A stretch of DNA of 8,174 bases, taken from the NCBI GenBank assembly GCA_025464545.1, contig JAODMA010000078.1, forward strand, positions 1 through 8,174, written 5' to 3'. Below are positions 1-5,732 of the stretch, piece by piece (position 1 is the stretch's first letter; every line of letters starts with the position of its first letter). This DNA is from Arthrobacter sp. (lineage in GTDB: Bacteria; Actinomycetota; Actinomycetes; Actinomycetales; Micrococcaceae). The notes under the pieces were generated by a model. It ran no database searches. It worked only from the letters and a program-made list of their open reading frames with translations, and was not told the origin of the DNA. A program made the position numbers and the translations under genes.

Positions 1-20
1 ACTTTCTTTTGATGCGGCAT
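1..20 (-). CDS. glgC: 5' end of glgC, glucose-1-phosphate adenylyltransferase (partial, runs off the left edge)
   Basis: Only the first seven codons are visible. An ATG reads leftward from position 20 and encodes MPHQKKV. A clear Shine-Dalgarno AGGAG (complement of 29-33) lies 8 nt upstream of it. The short peptide fits the N-terminus of actinobacterial GlgC proteins, which begin with a few polar/basic residues and then the LAIVLAGGEG nucleotide-binding loop, here outside the window. In Mycobacterium tuberculosis glgC (Rv1213) is divergent from glgM (Rv1212c), the same arrangement as here. GlgC makes ADP-glucose from glucose-1-phosphate and ATP, the donor used by the neighbouring GlgM. The start codon and RBS are seen; the identity is inferred from context and seven residues. 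Confidence 0.6.
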
Positions 21-33
21 AGTGATCGCTCCT

Positions 34-114
34 GAACGCCTTTGTTGCTCCCCAAAAAATATCCGGCACGCCCGGACCTCTTTACACTAGATCAGTTCGA
101 CCGTAAGGACTACC
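34..114. promoter_or_regulatory. Divergent glgC/glgM promoter region
   Basis: This is the gap between the two divergent glycogen genes. The best -10 candidates overlap: TACACT on the plus strand (83-88) and TAGTGT on the minus strand (89-84), both matching TANNNT. Neither has a convincing -35 at 17 nt. A small inverted repeat, TCCGG (62-66) and CCGGA (72-76) with a 5-nt spacer, lies between the candidate start sites and could bind a regulator. An AAGGA at 105-109 serves the glgM start. Assignments are tentative. Confidence 0.3.
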
Positions 115-123
115 TTGGGGTTT

Positions 124-1329
124 GTGCGAATAGACATTGTGACTAAAGAATTCCCGCCCGAAATCTATGGCGGGGCCGGAGTCCATGTGGCTGAGCTCAG
201 CAGGGTGCTGGCGCAGCATGTGGATCTACAGGTACGTGCCTTTGGTGCGCCCCGGGAACCGGAGTACCACGGAGCGACGGTCACGTCCTACCCGGTGCCC
301 GAGGACCTGGGCGGGGCGAACGCTGCCGTGCAGACCCTGGGGGTGGATTTGCGCATCGTTCCGGACATCGCCGGAGCGGATCTCGTGCACTCGCACACGT
401 GGTACGCCAATATGGCCGGGCACATCGCCTCGCTGCTCCACGGGATTCCCCATGTGCTCAGCGCTCACAGCCTGGAGCCGCTACGCCCGTGGAAGGCCGA
501 GCAGCTCGGCGGTGGCTACGCCCTGTCCTCCTGGGTGGAAAAGACCGCCTACGAGTCGGCCGCGGCCATCATCGCCGTCTCCGAGGGGATGCGGCAGGAC
601 ATTTTGCGCAGCTACCCGGAGGTTGACCCGGCAAAGGTGCGGGTGGTGCACAACGGAATCGACGTCAGCCTGTGGAACCGGGACGAGGGCGACGACGTCA
701 TCCGGGCACTCGGCATCGATCCCGAAAGGCCGAGCGTGGTCTTCGTGGGCCGCAACACCCGGCAGAAGGGCGTCCCCTACCTGTTGCGGGCCGCAGCAAA
801 GCTCCCGGCCGACGTCCAGGTGGTGCTGTGCCTCGGCGCTGCGGACACCCCCGAGCTGGCGGCCGAAACGGCACGGCTGATCGAAGAGCTGCAGAGCCAG
901 CGCGACGGCGTCATCGTGGTGGAGCGGATGCTCCCGCGCAACGAACTGGTCCAGGTCCTCAGCCATGCGACCGCGTTCGCGTGCCCGTCGATCTACGAGC
1001 CGCTCGGTATCGTCAACCTTGAGGCGATGGCCTGCGGTGCGGCCGTCGTGGCCAGCGCCACCGGCGGAATCCCCGAAGTCGTGGAACACGGCGTAACCGG
1101 ATTGCTGGTCCCGATCGAGCAGGTTTCGGACGGCACCGGCACACCGCTCGATCCGGAAAAGTTCGTCACCGAGTTCGCCGCGGCCCTGACGGAAGTGGTG
1201 GCCGATCCGGAGCGTGCCCGCGCGATGGGCGAGGCGGGCCGGCGCCGGGCCGAGGAGCACTTCTCCTGGGAATCCATCACCGAAACCACCCTTGAGGTGT
1301 ACCGCTCGGTACTTCCGAACGCCTCCTGA
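124..1329 (+). CDS. glgM: GlgM/GlgA-type GT4 glycosyltransferase (alpha-maltose-1-phosphate synthase / glycogen synthase, ADP-glucose-dependent)
   Basis: This is a two-domain GT-B glycosyltransferase of family 4. From the GTG at 124 it has 401 residues. The N-terminal domain carries the GGAG donor/acceptor loop (residues 16-19), HSHTWY (89-94) and the conserved SLEPLRPWK segment. The C-terminal domain carries GRNTRQKG (209-216; Arg210 and Lys215 expected to contact the ADP-glucose phosphates) and the E-x7-E motif EPLGIVNLE (Glu292, Glu300). The close M. tuberculosis relative Rv1212c (GlgM) joins ADP-glucose to glucose-1-phosphate to give maltose-1-phosphate for the GlgE pathway. Older annotation calls the family glgA, glycogen synthase, and sequence alone does not settle the acceptor. 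The enzyme is cytosolic. The start is uncertain: family proteins begin near M-R-(I/V)-D-I-V-T-K-E, favouring GTG at 124, but the AAGGA at 105-109 is better spaced (5 nt) for a TTG at 115, which would add three residues. A strong hairpin follows the stop. Confidence 0.9.
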   Translation: MRIDIVTKEFPPEIYGGAGVHVAELSRVLAQHVDLQVRAFGAPREPEYHGATVTSYPVPEDLGGANAAVQTLGVDLRIVPDIAGADLVHSHTWYANMAGHIASLLHGIPHVLSAHSLEPLRPWKAEQLGGGYALSSWVEKTAYESAAAIIAVSEGMRQDILRSYPEVDPAKVRVVHNGIDVSLWNRDEGDDVIRALGIDPERPSVVFVGRNTRQKGVPYLLRAAAKLPADVQVVLCLGAADTPELAAETARLIEELQSQRDGVIVVERMLPRNELVQVLSHATAFACPSIYEPLGIVNLEAMACGAAVVASATGGIPEVVEHGVTGLLVPIEQVSDGTGTPLDPEKFVTEFAAALTEVVADPERARAMGEAGRRRAEEHFSWESITETTLEVYRSVLPNAS

Positions 1330-1348
1330 GGGCGCCTCCGGAACGATT

Positions 1349-1396
1349 AGACGACGACGGCGCCGCCCCGGCTGAGGGGCGGCGCCGTCGTCGTCT
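1349..1396. terminator. Strong 21-bp hairpin between convergent genes (bidirectional terminator)
   Basis: The arms 1349-1369 and 1376-1396 pair perfectly over 21 bp around a 6-nt loop (GGCTGA, 1370-1375). The outer arm is built from GAC/GTC triplets and the inner arm is almost pure GC. The hairpin begins 20 nt after the glgM stop and ends 37 nt from the stop of the convergent acyl-CoA oxidase gene, so it is placed to stop transcription from both sides. There is no long T-tract: only TT follows on the plus strand and TAA on the minus strand. U-poor hairpins of this kind are common at gene ends in high-GC Actinobacteria. Confidence 0.8.
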
Positions 1397-1425
1397 TGGG
1401 CTGGCAAGTGCCCGCCGTCGTCGTC
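1384..1425 (+). repeat. 12-bp direct repeat GCCGTCGTCGTC overlapping the terminator arm
   Basis: GCCGTCGTCGTC occurs at 1384-1395, inside the right arm of the terminator, and again at 1414-1425, just before the acyl-CoA oxidase stop codon. The second copy can also pair with the left terminator arm (1350-1361), giving an alternative but longer-looped hairpin. It may reflect slippage or a short duplication of the arm. No function is claimed. Confidence 0.6.
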
Positions 1426-1432
1426 CGGGCGG

Positions 1433-3544
1433 TCAGCGCCGCTTCGCGTCAGCGGCGGTGCGGGCCAGCAGGATCTTCTCGTCCACGGGCGCCTGGCCGC
1501 TCGAGCGCTGGGTGCGGAAGTAGGCCCGCGCCTCGTCCTGGCTGATCCTTTCGGCGCCGGTGGAAATCTCGGCGCGGAGGTGTTCCGGGCCGAAACCGAA
1601 GGCATCCACCAGATCCAGGGCGTGCGGGCGGATCTTGATGAGGAGCCGGTTGATGTATTCGCCCACGGTGCGGCCGCGCTGCATCGAGAGCCGGCCGTTC
1701 ATCAGGTACCAGGCGAGGTTCTTTTCGATCAGGGAGAGACCGAAGAGGTCGCGGAGCCAGGTCAGGACCACCTTGGTGCCGGGGTCCGGAACCTTACCCA
1801 GGGCTTCGGTGAACGCCTCCCACTGGAGCAGCTCGGCGTGGGCCTGGGCGGCTTCGATGAGCTCGTTCTGGTGCTGGTTGAACAGCGCTGCTCCCTGCTG
1901 CTGCGGCAGCTTGCCCGCCCCCTTCAGCGCGACGGCCACCTCGGCCACCATGGTCTGGACGCGGTCGGTCAGCAGCGTCCGCTGGCTGGCTTCGTCCTTG
2001 ATCGCGAGAGCCGCCTTCTGCACCGAACCGGAGTCCGCCACGAACTGGGCGACGCCACGCAGGCCGGTGCGGTGGAGCGCCACACCGGTGGCCTGACCGA
2101 CTACGTACCGGGCGAGCACGCCGAAATTCACGTTGCGGAATTCCTTGGCGTAGTCGGCCAGCAGGCGCTTGGCGACAAGCTGCAGCAGGACCGTGTTGTC
2201 GCCCTCGAAGGTGGCGTAGACGTCAAGGTCCGCGCGCAGCGAGGCGAAGCGGTTCTCGATCAGGAAGCCGGCACCGCCACAAGCCTCGCGGCACTCCTGC
2301 AGGGTGTCCAGCGCATGCCAGGTGCTGAGCGGCTTAAGGGCCGCGGCGAGGGTCTCGAGGTCCTGGCGGTCCTCGTCGGTGTCATTCCGGCCGGAGAAGA
2401 CGTCGTCGAATTTCTGCAGCAGCTGTTCACTGGCGAAGCCCGCGGCGTAGGTGGTGGCGAGCCGGGTGAACAGTCTGCGCTGGTGCCGCTGGTAGTCCAG
2501 CAGGACCTCCTCTTCCGTGGCGGAGGAGGCGTTGAACTGGCGGCGTTCCGTGGCGTACTGGATGGCGGTCTTCAGGGCCAGCTTCGAGGCCGTCACCGCT
2601 GCGCCGTCGAGCGAAACGCGGCCTTGGACCAGTGTCCCGAGCATCGTGAAGAACCGGCGGCCCGGGCTGGCGATGGGGGAGCTGTAGCTGCCGTCGGCGT
2701 CCACGTTCCCGTAGCGGTTGAGCAGGTTGAGGCGCGGGATCCGGACGTGCGTGAAGTGCAGGCGGCCGTTATCGATGCCGTTGAGGCCGCCCTTGACGCC
2801 GTCATCCTCGCCGCCGATGCCAGGAAGGAATTCCCTCGTTCCGGGGTCCCGGAGGTCCATGTAGAAGGCATGAACGCCGTGGTTGACGCCCCTCGTGATG
2901 AGCTGGGCGAAGACGACGGCGCCGAGGCCGTCGGTGGCGGCGTTGCCGATGTAGTCCTTCCATGCCGCGCGGAACGGCGTGTGGACCACGAATTCTTCCG
3001 TGCCGGGGTCGTAGATGGCGGTGGTGGCGATGCTGGCAACGTCGGAACCGTGCCCGGTTTCCGTCATGGCGAAGCAGCCCGGAATCTCCAGGCTCATGAT
3101 TCCGGGAAGCCACTTCTTGTGGTGCTCCCCGGTGCCCAGGTGGCTTACGGCGGAGCCGAACAGGCCCCACTGCACACCGGCTTTGATCTGCAGCGAGGGG
3201 TCGGCAATGACCAGTTCCTGGAATCCGGCAACGTTGCCGCCGTGTTCGTCCATGCCACCCACGGACCGCGGGAAAGCGCGGTGGACGGCACCGTGGTCGA
3301 CCAGGATCTTCAGCTGCCCGAAAGCACGCTTCCGGTGCTCGGTGTGGGTCAGGCCCTCGGTCTTGTGCAGTTCCGGAAGGCCGGCCAGGGCCCGGGATGC
3401 CCGCCGGGTGTCTGCCCATTTTCCGAGGAGCAGTTCGCCCAGCGCGGCGACGTCGACGGCGGGTGAGCCGGCCGCCAGCGACGGGCCCGCGGTCGTCGGC
3501 GGAGTCTGGGAGGGACCCGTGGTGCGGTCCGCTAGTTCGGTCAT
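1433..3544 (-). CDS. Acyl-CoA oxidase-type flavoprotein (acyl-CoA dehydrogenase superfamily), first step of beta-oxidation
   Basis: This 703-aa FAD enzyme is predicted to convert acyl-CoA to trans-2-enoyl-CoA. After a disordered Pro/Thr/Ser-rich stretch (about 1-28) come the helical N-terminal domain (to about 150), the beta domain and a long two-part helical C-terminal domain. Hallmarks of the acyl-CoA oxidase (ACOX) branch are GCFAMTETGHGSDV (156-169), WKDYIGNAA (195-203), ACGGAGFLIEN (421-431) and TFEGDNTVLLQ (445-455). Glu447 in the last motif is the expected catalytic base. The length matches peroxisomal oxidases (about 660-700 aa), not ordinary 380-400-aa dehydrogenases. Whether oxygen or an electron-transfer flavoprotein takes the electrons cannot be read from sequence. 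The start is the ATG at 3544-3542, with GAAGGA 6 nt upstream. It overlaps the tetR stop as ATGA, implying one transcript and coupled translation. An in-frame extension upstream runs inside tetR and is not credible. The chain-length range is unknown. Confidence 0.88.
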   Translation of the reverse strand: MTELADRTTGPSQTPPTTAGPSLAAGSPAVDVAALGELLLGKWADTRRASRALAGLPELHKTEGLTHTEHRKRAFGQLKILVDHGAVHRAFPRSVGGMDEHGGNVAGFQELVIADPSLQIKAGVQWGLFGSAVSHLGTGEHHKKWLPGIMSLEIPGCFAMTETGHGSDVASIATTAIYDPGTEEFVVHTPFRAAWKDYIGNAATDGLGAVVFAQLITRGVNHGVHAFYMDLRDPGTREFLPGIGGEDDGVKGGLNGIDNGRLHFTHVRIPRLNLLNRYGNVDADGSYSSPIASPGRRFFTMLGTLVQGRVSLDGAAVTASKLALKTAIQYATERRQFNASSATEEEVLLDYQRHQRRLFTRLATTYAAGFASEQLLQKFDDVFSGRNDTDEDRQDLETLAAALKPLSTWHALDTLQECREACGGAGFLIENRFASLRADLDVYATFEGDNTVLLQLVAKRLLADYAKEFRNVNFGVLARYVVGQATGVALHRTGLRGVAQFVADSGSVQKAALAIKDEASQRTLLTDRVQTMVAEVAVALKGAGKLPQQQGAALFNQHQNELIEAAQAHAELLQWEAFTEALGKVPDPGTKVVLTWLRDLFGLSLIEKNLAWYLMNGRLSMQRGRTVGEYINRLLIKIRPHALDLVDAFGFGPEHLRAEISTGAERISQDEARAYFRTQRSSGQAPVDEKILLARTAADAKRR

Positions 3545-4293
3545 GTCGATTCCTTCGTTGGTTCTGACAAGGTCGGTTCTGAAGTCTGGGGTTCGAGGTT
3601 CCGGAGCTCGGGGGCGATGCCGAGACAGAGCCAGTCCGTGATCTGCCGCGCCATGGCTTCCTGGTCCGGCTTGCCGGGAGAGGGCGGGCTGGCAAGCCAT
3701 TGTTCGCCCGCGTTCCGGACCAGGCCGATCGCGGCGTTTGGCCAGTAACCGATCACGGCCTCCCGCCCTGCGGAGGGGGCCAGATGGCTGCGCATGGGCC
3801 GGGCGATCATGTCGCTGATGGCGGCGAAGAAATGACTGAGGGCGCCGGCCGTCGCGATCGAGCCGTTAGTTGACTCCGCGTCGCCGGGCGCATAGCGGGT
3901 GACGAAGGTGTAGACGTTGGGGCTGGTCTCAGCCATCTGCAGATAGGCGGAGACCATGGCATACAGCCCCTGGCGCGGCGTCTGCGCATTCTGCGCGGCT
4001 TCCTGGATGCGCCGCTGCATCTGGCTGAGCACCACTTCGCCCACCGCCTGCTGAAGCCCGGCCTTGTCCCCGAAGTATCGGTAGAACACCGATTTAGAGG
4101 TTCCCGCTGCGGCAGCGATCTCCTCCATGGAGGCGTCGCTGCCGAGGGCGTGGACGGCCCTGCGCGCGGCCTTGATCAGGTCCCGCCGGCGGTCCTCGCG
4201 GTGCTGCTGCCAGCGCGACGCGCGGCCGTCCACAGAGGAGGGCGCACCGCCCCGGGCGGCACCGGCGTCCGGAAGATCAGGCTGGTTGTTCAC
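3541..4293 (-). CDS. TetR/AcrR-family transcriptional regulator of the beta-oxidation divergon
   Basis: From the GTG at 4293-4291 this is a 250-aa one-component repressor. A variable, Gly/Ala-rich N-terminal tail (1-25) precedes a basic lead-in (SRWQQHREDRRR, 26-37) and the TetR helix-turn-helix. The core HTH is MEEIAAAAGTSKSVFYRYFGD (split as 56-66 and 67-76), including the family signature FYRYFGDK. Residues from about 85 form the helical ligand/dimer domain. The protein ends in a hydrophilic repeat, SEPTLSEPT (238-246), likely disordered. It is first in an operon with the acyl-CoA oxidase and divergent from the thiolase gene. A perfect palindrome lies at its own start, so autoregulation and control of both arms is the natural inference. 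A fatty acyl-CoA ligand fits the context but is not shown. No Shine-Dalgarno precedes the GTG. Upstream in-frame starts would lie inside the thiolase gene or cross the promoter, so a leaderless mRNA beginning at or next to the GTG is likely. Confidence 0.87.
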   Translation of the reverse strand: MNNQPDLPDAGAARGGAPSSVDGRASRWQQHREDRRRDLIKAARRAVHALGSDASMEEIAAAAGTSKSVFYRYFGDKAGLQQAVGEVVLSQMQRRIQEAAQNAQTPRQGLYAMVSAYLQMAETSPNVYTFVTRYAPGDAESTNGSIATAGALSHFFAAISDMIARPMRSHLAPSAGREAVIGYWPNAAIGLVRNAGEQWLASPPSPGKPDQEAMARQITDWLCLGIAPELRNLEPQTSEPTLSEPTKEST

Positions 4294-4317
4294 GATACCC
4301 AGCGTATCAGGTACGCT
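4289..4317 (+). promoter_or_regulatory. Candidate promoter for the thiolase-fabG4-hydratase operon
   Basis: TTCACG (4289-4294) and TACGCT (4312-4317) are spaced by 17 bp and resemble the sigma-70/SigA -35 and -10 elements; the -10 fits TANNNT. Transcription would start near 4324, leaving a leader of about 32 nt before the thiolase ATG. The -10 lies entirely in the right arm of the palindrome. Confidence 0.5.
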
Positions 4318-4325
4318 GGGTATCG
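4293..4325. promoter_or_regulatory. Perfect 14-bp inverted repeat: putative TetR operator
   Basis: CGATACCCAGCGTA (4293-4306) and TACGCTGGGTATCG (4312-4325) are exact reverse complements, separated by TCAGG. The 33-bp element lies between tetR and the thiolase gene and touches the first base of the tetR GTG codon. TetR-family dimers typically bind such palindromes beside their own gene. The repeat covers the candidate -10 elements of both divergent promoters, so binding would block both. No second copy was noticed by eye elsewhere in the window. The palindrome is seen; the identity of the binding protein is inferred. Confidence 0.85.
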
Positions 4326-4329
4326 GTAA
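4301..4329 (-). promoter_or_regulatory. Candidate promoter for tetR and the acyl-CoA oxidase gene
   Basis: Read on the minus strand, TTACCG (4329-4324) and TACGCT (4306-4301) are 17 bp apart. The -10 is the mirror copy of the plus-strand -10, in the other palindrome arm. The predicted transcription start, 6-8 nt beyond the -10, falls at 4294-4293, at or next to the first base of the tetR GTG codon. That explains the absent Shine-Dalgarno. Confidence 0.45.
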
Positions 4330-4342
4330 CCCGCTTTGATCT

Positions 4343-4348
4343 AAGGAG
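4343..4348 (+). promoter_or_regulatory. Ribosome binding site of the thiolase gene
   Basis: AAGGAG lies 7 nt before the ATG at 4356. It fixes this start even though about 25 residues precede the first conserved thiolase strand. Confidence 0.8.
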
Positions 4349-4355
4349 ACAGCCA

Positions 4356-5723
4356 ATGTCCGTCCACGGACAGTCCGCACCCGGACTAACGGATTCGACC
4401 CCTTCCGCCGCTCCGGCAGCAACGCCGCAGCTCCGCAAAGCAGTGGTGGTGGGCGGAAACCGCATTCCGTTCGCCCGGACCGGCGGCGCGTACACCAAGT
4501 CCTCGAACCAGGACATGCTCACCGCAGCCCTGGACGGCCTGATTGCCCGGTTCGGCCTGCAGGACGAACGGATCGGTGAAGTCGCTGCCGGCGCGGTCCT
4601 CAAGCACTCCCGCGACTTCAACCTCACCCGCGAAGCCGTGCTGGGCTCCCCGCTGTCCGCCGAGACCCCGGCCTATGACCTGCAGCAGGCCTGTGCCACG
4701 GGGCTGGAAACGGTCCTCGGCCTCGCCAACAAGATCAAGCTTGGCCAGATCGACTCCGCCATTGCCGGCGGCGTCGACTCCGCCTCGGACGCCCCCATCG
4801 CCGTGAGCGAGGGACTGCGTGAGGTCCTGCTGGACCTTAACCGGGCCAGGACGCTGCCCCAGCGCCTGCAGATCCTCAGCCGCCTCCGGCCCAAGGATCT
4901 CGCCCCCGATGCCCCGAACACGGGGGAGCCGCGCACCGGCCTGTCGATGGGCGAACACCAGGCACTTACCACCGCACAGTGGAAGATCACCCGTGAGGCG
5001 CAGGACGAACTTGCCTACAACAGCCACCGCAACCTCGCGGCCGCCTACGATGCCGGTTTCTTCGACGATCTGCTCACCCCCTACCGCGGGCTCAGCAGGG
5101 ACTCCAACCTGCGCGCGGACACCAGTATGGAGAAGCTGGCCACCCTCAAGCCGGTCTTCGGTAAGAACCTCGGTGCCGCGGCGACCATGACCGCCGGCAA
5201 CTCGACCCCGCTCACCGACGGCGCCGCCACCGTCCTGCTCGCTTCCGAGGAGTGGGCCGAAGCCCACGATCTGCCGAAGCTGGCCGCCGTCGTCGACGGC
5301 GAAGCCGCAGCCGTGGACTTTGTGCACGGCAAGGACGGACTCCTCATGGCCCCCGCCTTCGCGGTGCCCCGGCTGCTCGCCCGCAACGGCCTCACCCTCG
5401 ACGACATCGACTTCTTCGAGATCCACGAGGCGTTCGCCGGTACCGTGCTCAGCACGCTGGCGGCCTGGGAGGACGAGGAATTCGGCCGCACCCGGCTTGG
5501 CCTGCCCGGCGCCTACGGCAGCATCGACCGGTCCAAGCTAAACGTCAACGGCTCCTCGCTCGCCGCCGGCCACCCCTTCGCCGCCACCGGCGGACGGATC
5601 GTGGCATCGCTGGCGAAGATGCTGCACGCCAGGGGCCAGGTGGACGGCCGCCCCGCCCGCGGACTGATCTCTGTCTGCGCCGCCGGCGGCCAGGGCGTCG
5701 TCGCGATTCTTGAAGCTCTCTAG
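4356..5723 (+). CDS. fadI: 3-ketoacyl-CoA thiolase, FadI/FadA2-like (acetyl-CoA C-acyltransferase)
   Basis: This 455-aa thiolase is predicted to cleave 3-ketoacyl-CoA with CoA, giving acetyl-CoA and a shortened acyl-CoA. A Ser/Ala/Pro-rich leader (1-25) precedes the first core strand, RKAVVVGGNRIPFAR. The nucleophile is Cys113 in QQACATGLE. The other active-site residues are His357 in HEAF, His406 in NVNGSSLAAGHPFAATG, and Cys441 in CAAGGQG, the general acid/base cysteine. The loop NRARTLPQRLQILSRLRPKDL (split as 162-171 and 172-182) and GNSTPLTDGAA match the FadI / trifunctional-beta branch rather than short biosynthetic thiolases of about 390 aa. M. tuberculosis FadA2 (Rv0243), next to fabG4, is a likely counterpart. 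The gene is first in a plus-strand operon: nine bases separate its TAG from the next ATG, and AGGGGA in that junction serves as the next RBS. A biosynthetic (condensing) role is possible in principle, but the context favours degradation. Confidence 0.92.
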   Translation: MSVHGQSAPGLTDSTPSAAPAATPQLRKAVVVGGNRIPFARTGGAYTKSSNQDMLTAALDGLIARFGLQDERIGEVAAGAVLKHSRDFNLTREAVLGSPLSAETPAYDLQQACATGLETVLGLANKIKLGQIDSAIAGGVDSASDAPIAVSEGLREVLLDLNRARTLPQRLQILSRLRPKDLAPDAPNTGEPRTGLSMGEHQALTTAQWKITREAQDELAYNSHRNLAAAYDAGFFDDLLTPYRGLSRDSNLRADTSMEKLATLKPVFGKNLGAAATMTAGNSTPLTDGAATVLLASEEWAEAHDLPKLAAVVDGEAAAVDFVHGKDGLLMAPAFAVPRLLARNGLTLDDIDFFEIHEAFAGTVLSTLAAWEDEEFGRTRLGLPGAYGSIDRSKLNVNGSSLAAGHPFAATGGRIVASLAKMLHARGQVDGRPARGLISVCAAGGQGVVAILEAL

Positions 5724-5732
5724 GGGAATCCG

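Noticed and set aside
481..1605. A 374-codon minus-strand frame across glgM, the hairpin and the end of the oxidase gene
   Set aside because: It would cross the strong hairpin and overlap two recognised genes. Its product is Arg/Asp/Gly-rich with no motif.
1580..3466. A 628-codon open frame on the plus strand, antisense to the acyl-CoA oxidase gene
   Set aside because: Long antisense frames are expected opposite GC-rich genes with biased third positions. Its product shows no recognisable family and has low-complexity Gly/Val/Glu-rich composition, whereas the minus-strand frame carries clear ACOX motifs.
3545..3700. N-terminal extension of the acyl-CoA oxidase to an upstream in-frame start at 3700
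   Set aside because: The extra 52 residues lie inside tetR in another frame and have no family resemblance. The ATG at 3544 has a good RBS and forms a typical ATGA overlap.
4294..4422. N-terminal extension of the TetR regulator to an upstream in-frame start at 4422
   Set aside because: It would translate through the palindrome and promoters and overlap the thiolase gene by about 67 bp. The added sequence is unlike a TetR N-terminus.
4386..5426. A 346-codon open frame on the minus strand, opposite the thiolase gene
   Set aside because: It is a shadow of the thiolase frame. It is Gly/Val/Gln-rich without domains and would run through the active-site codons of a clearly real gene.
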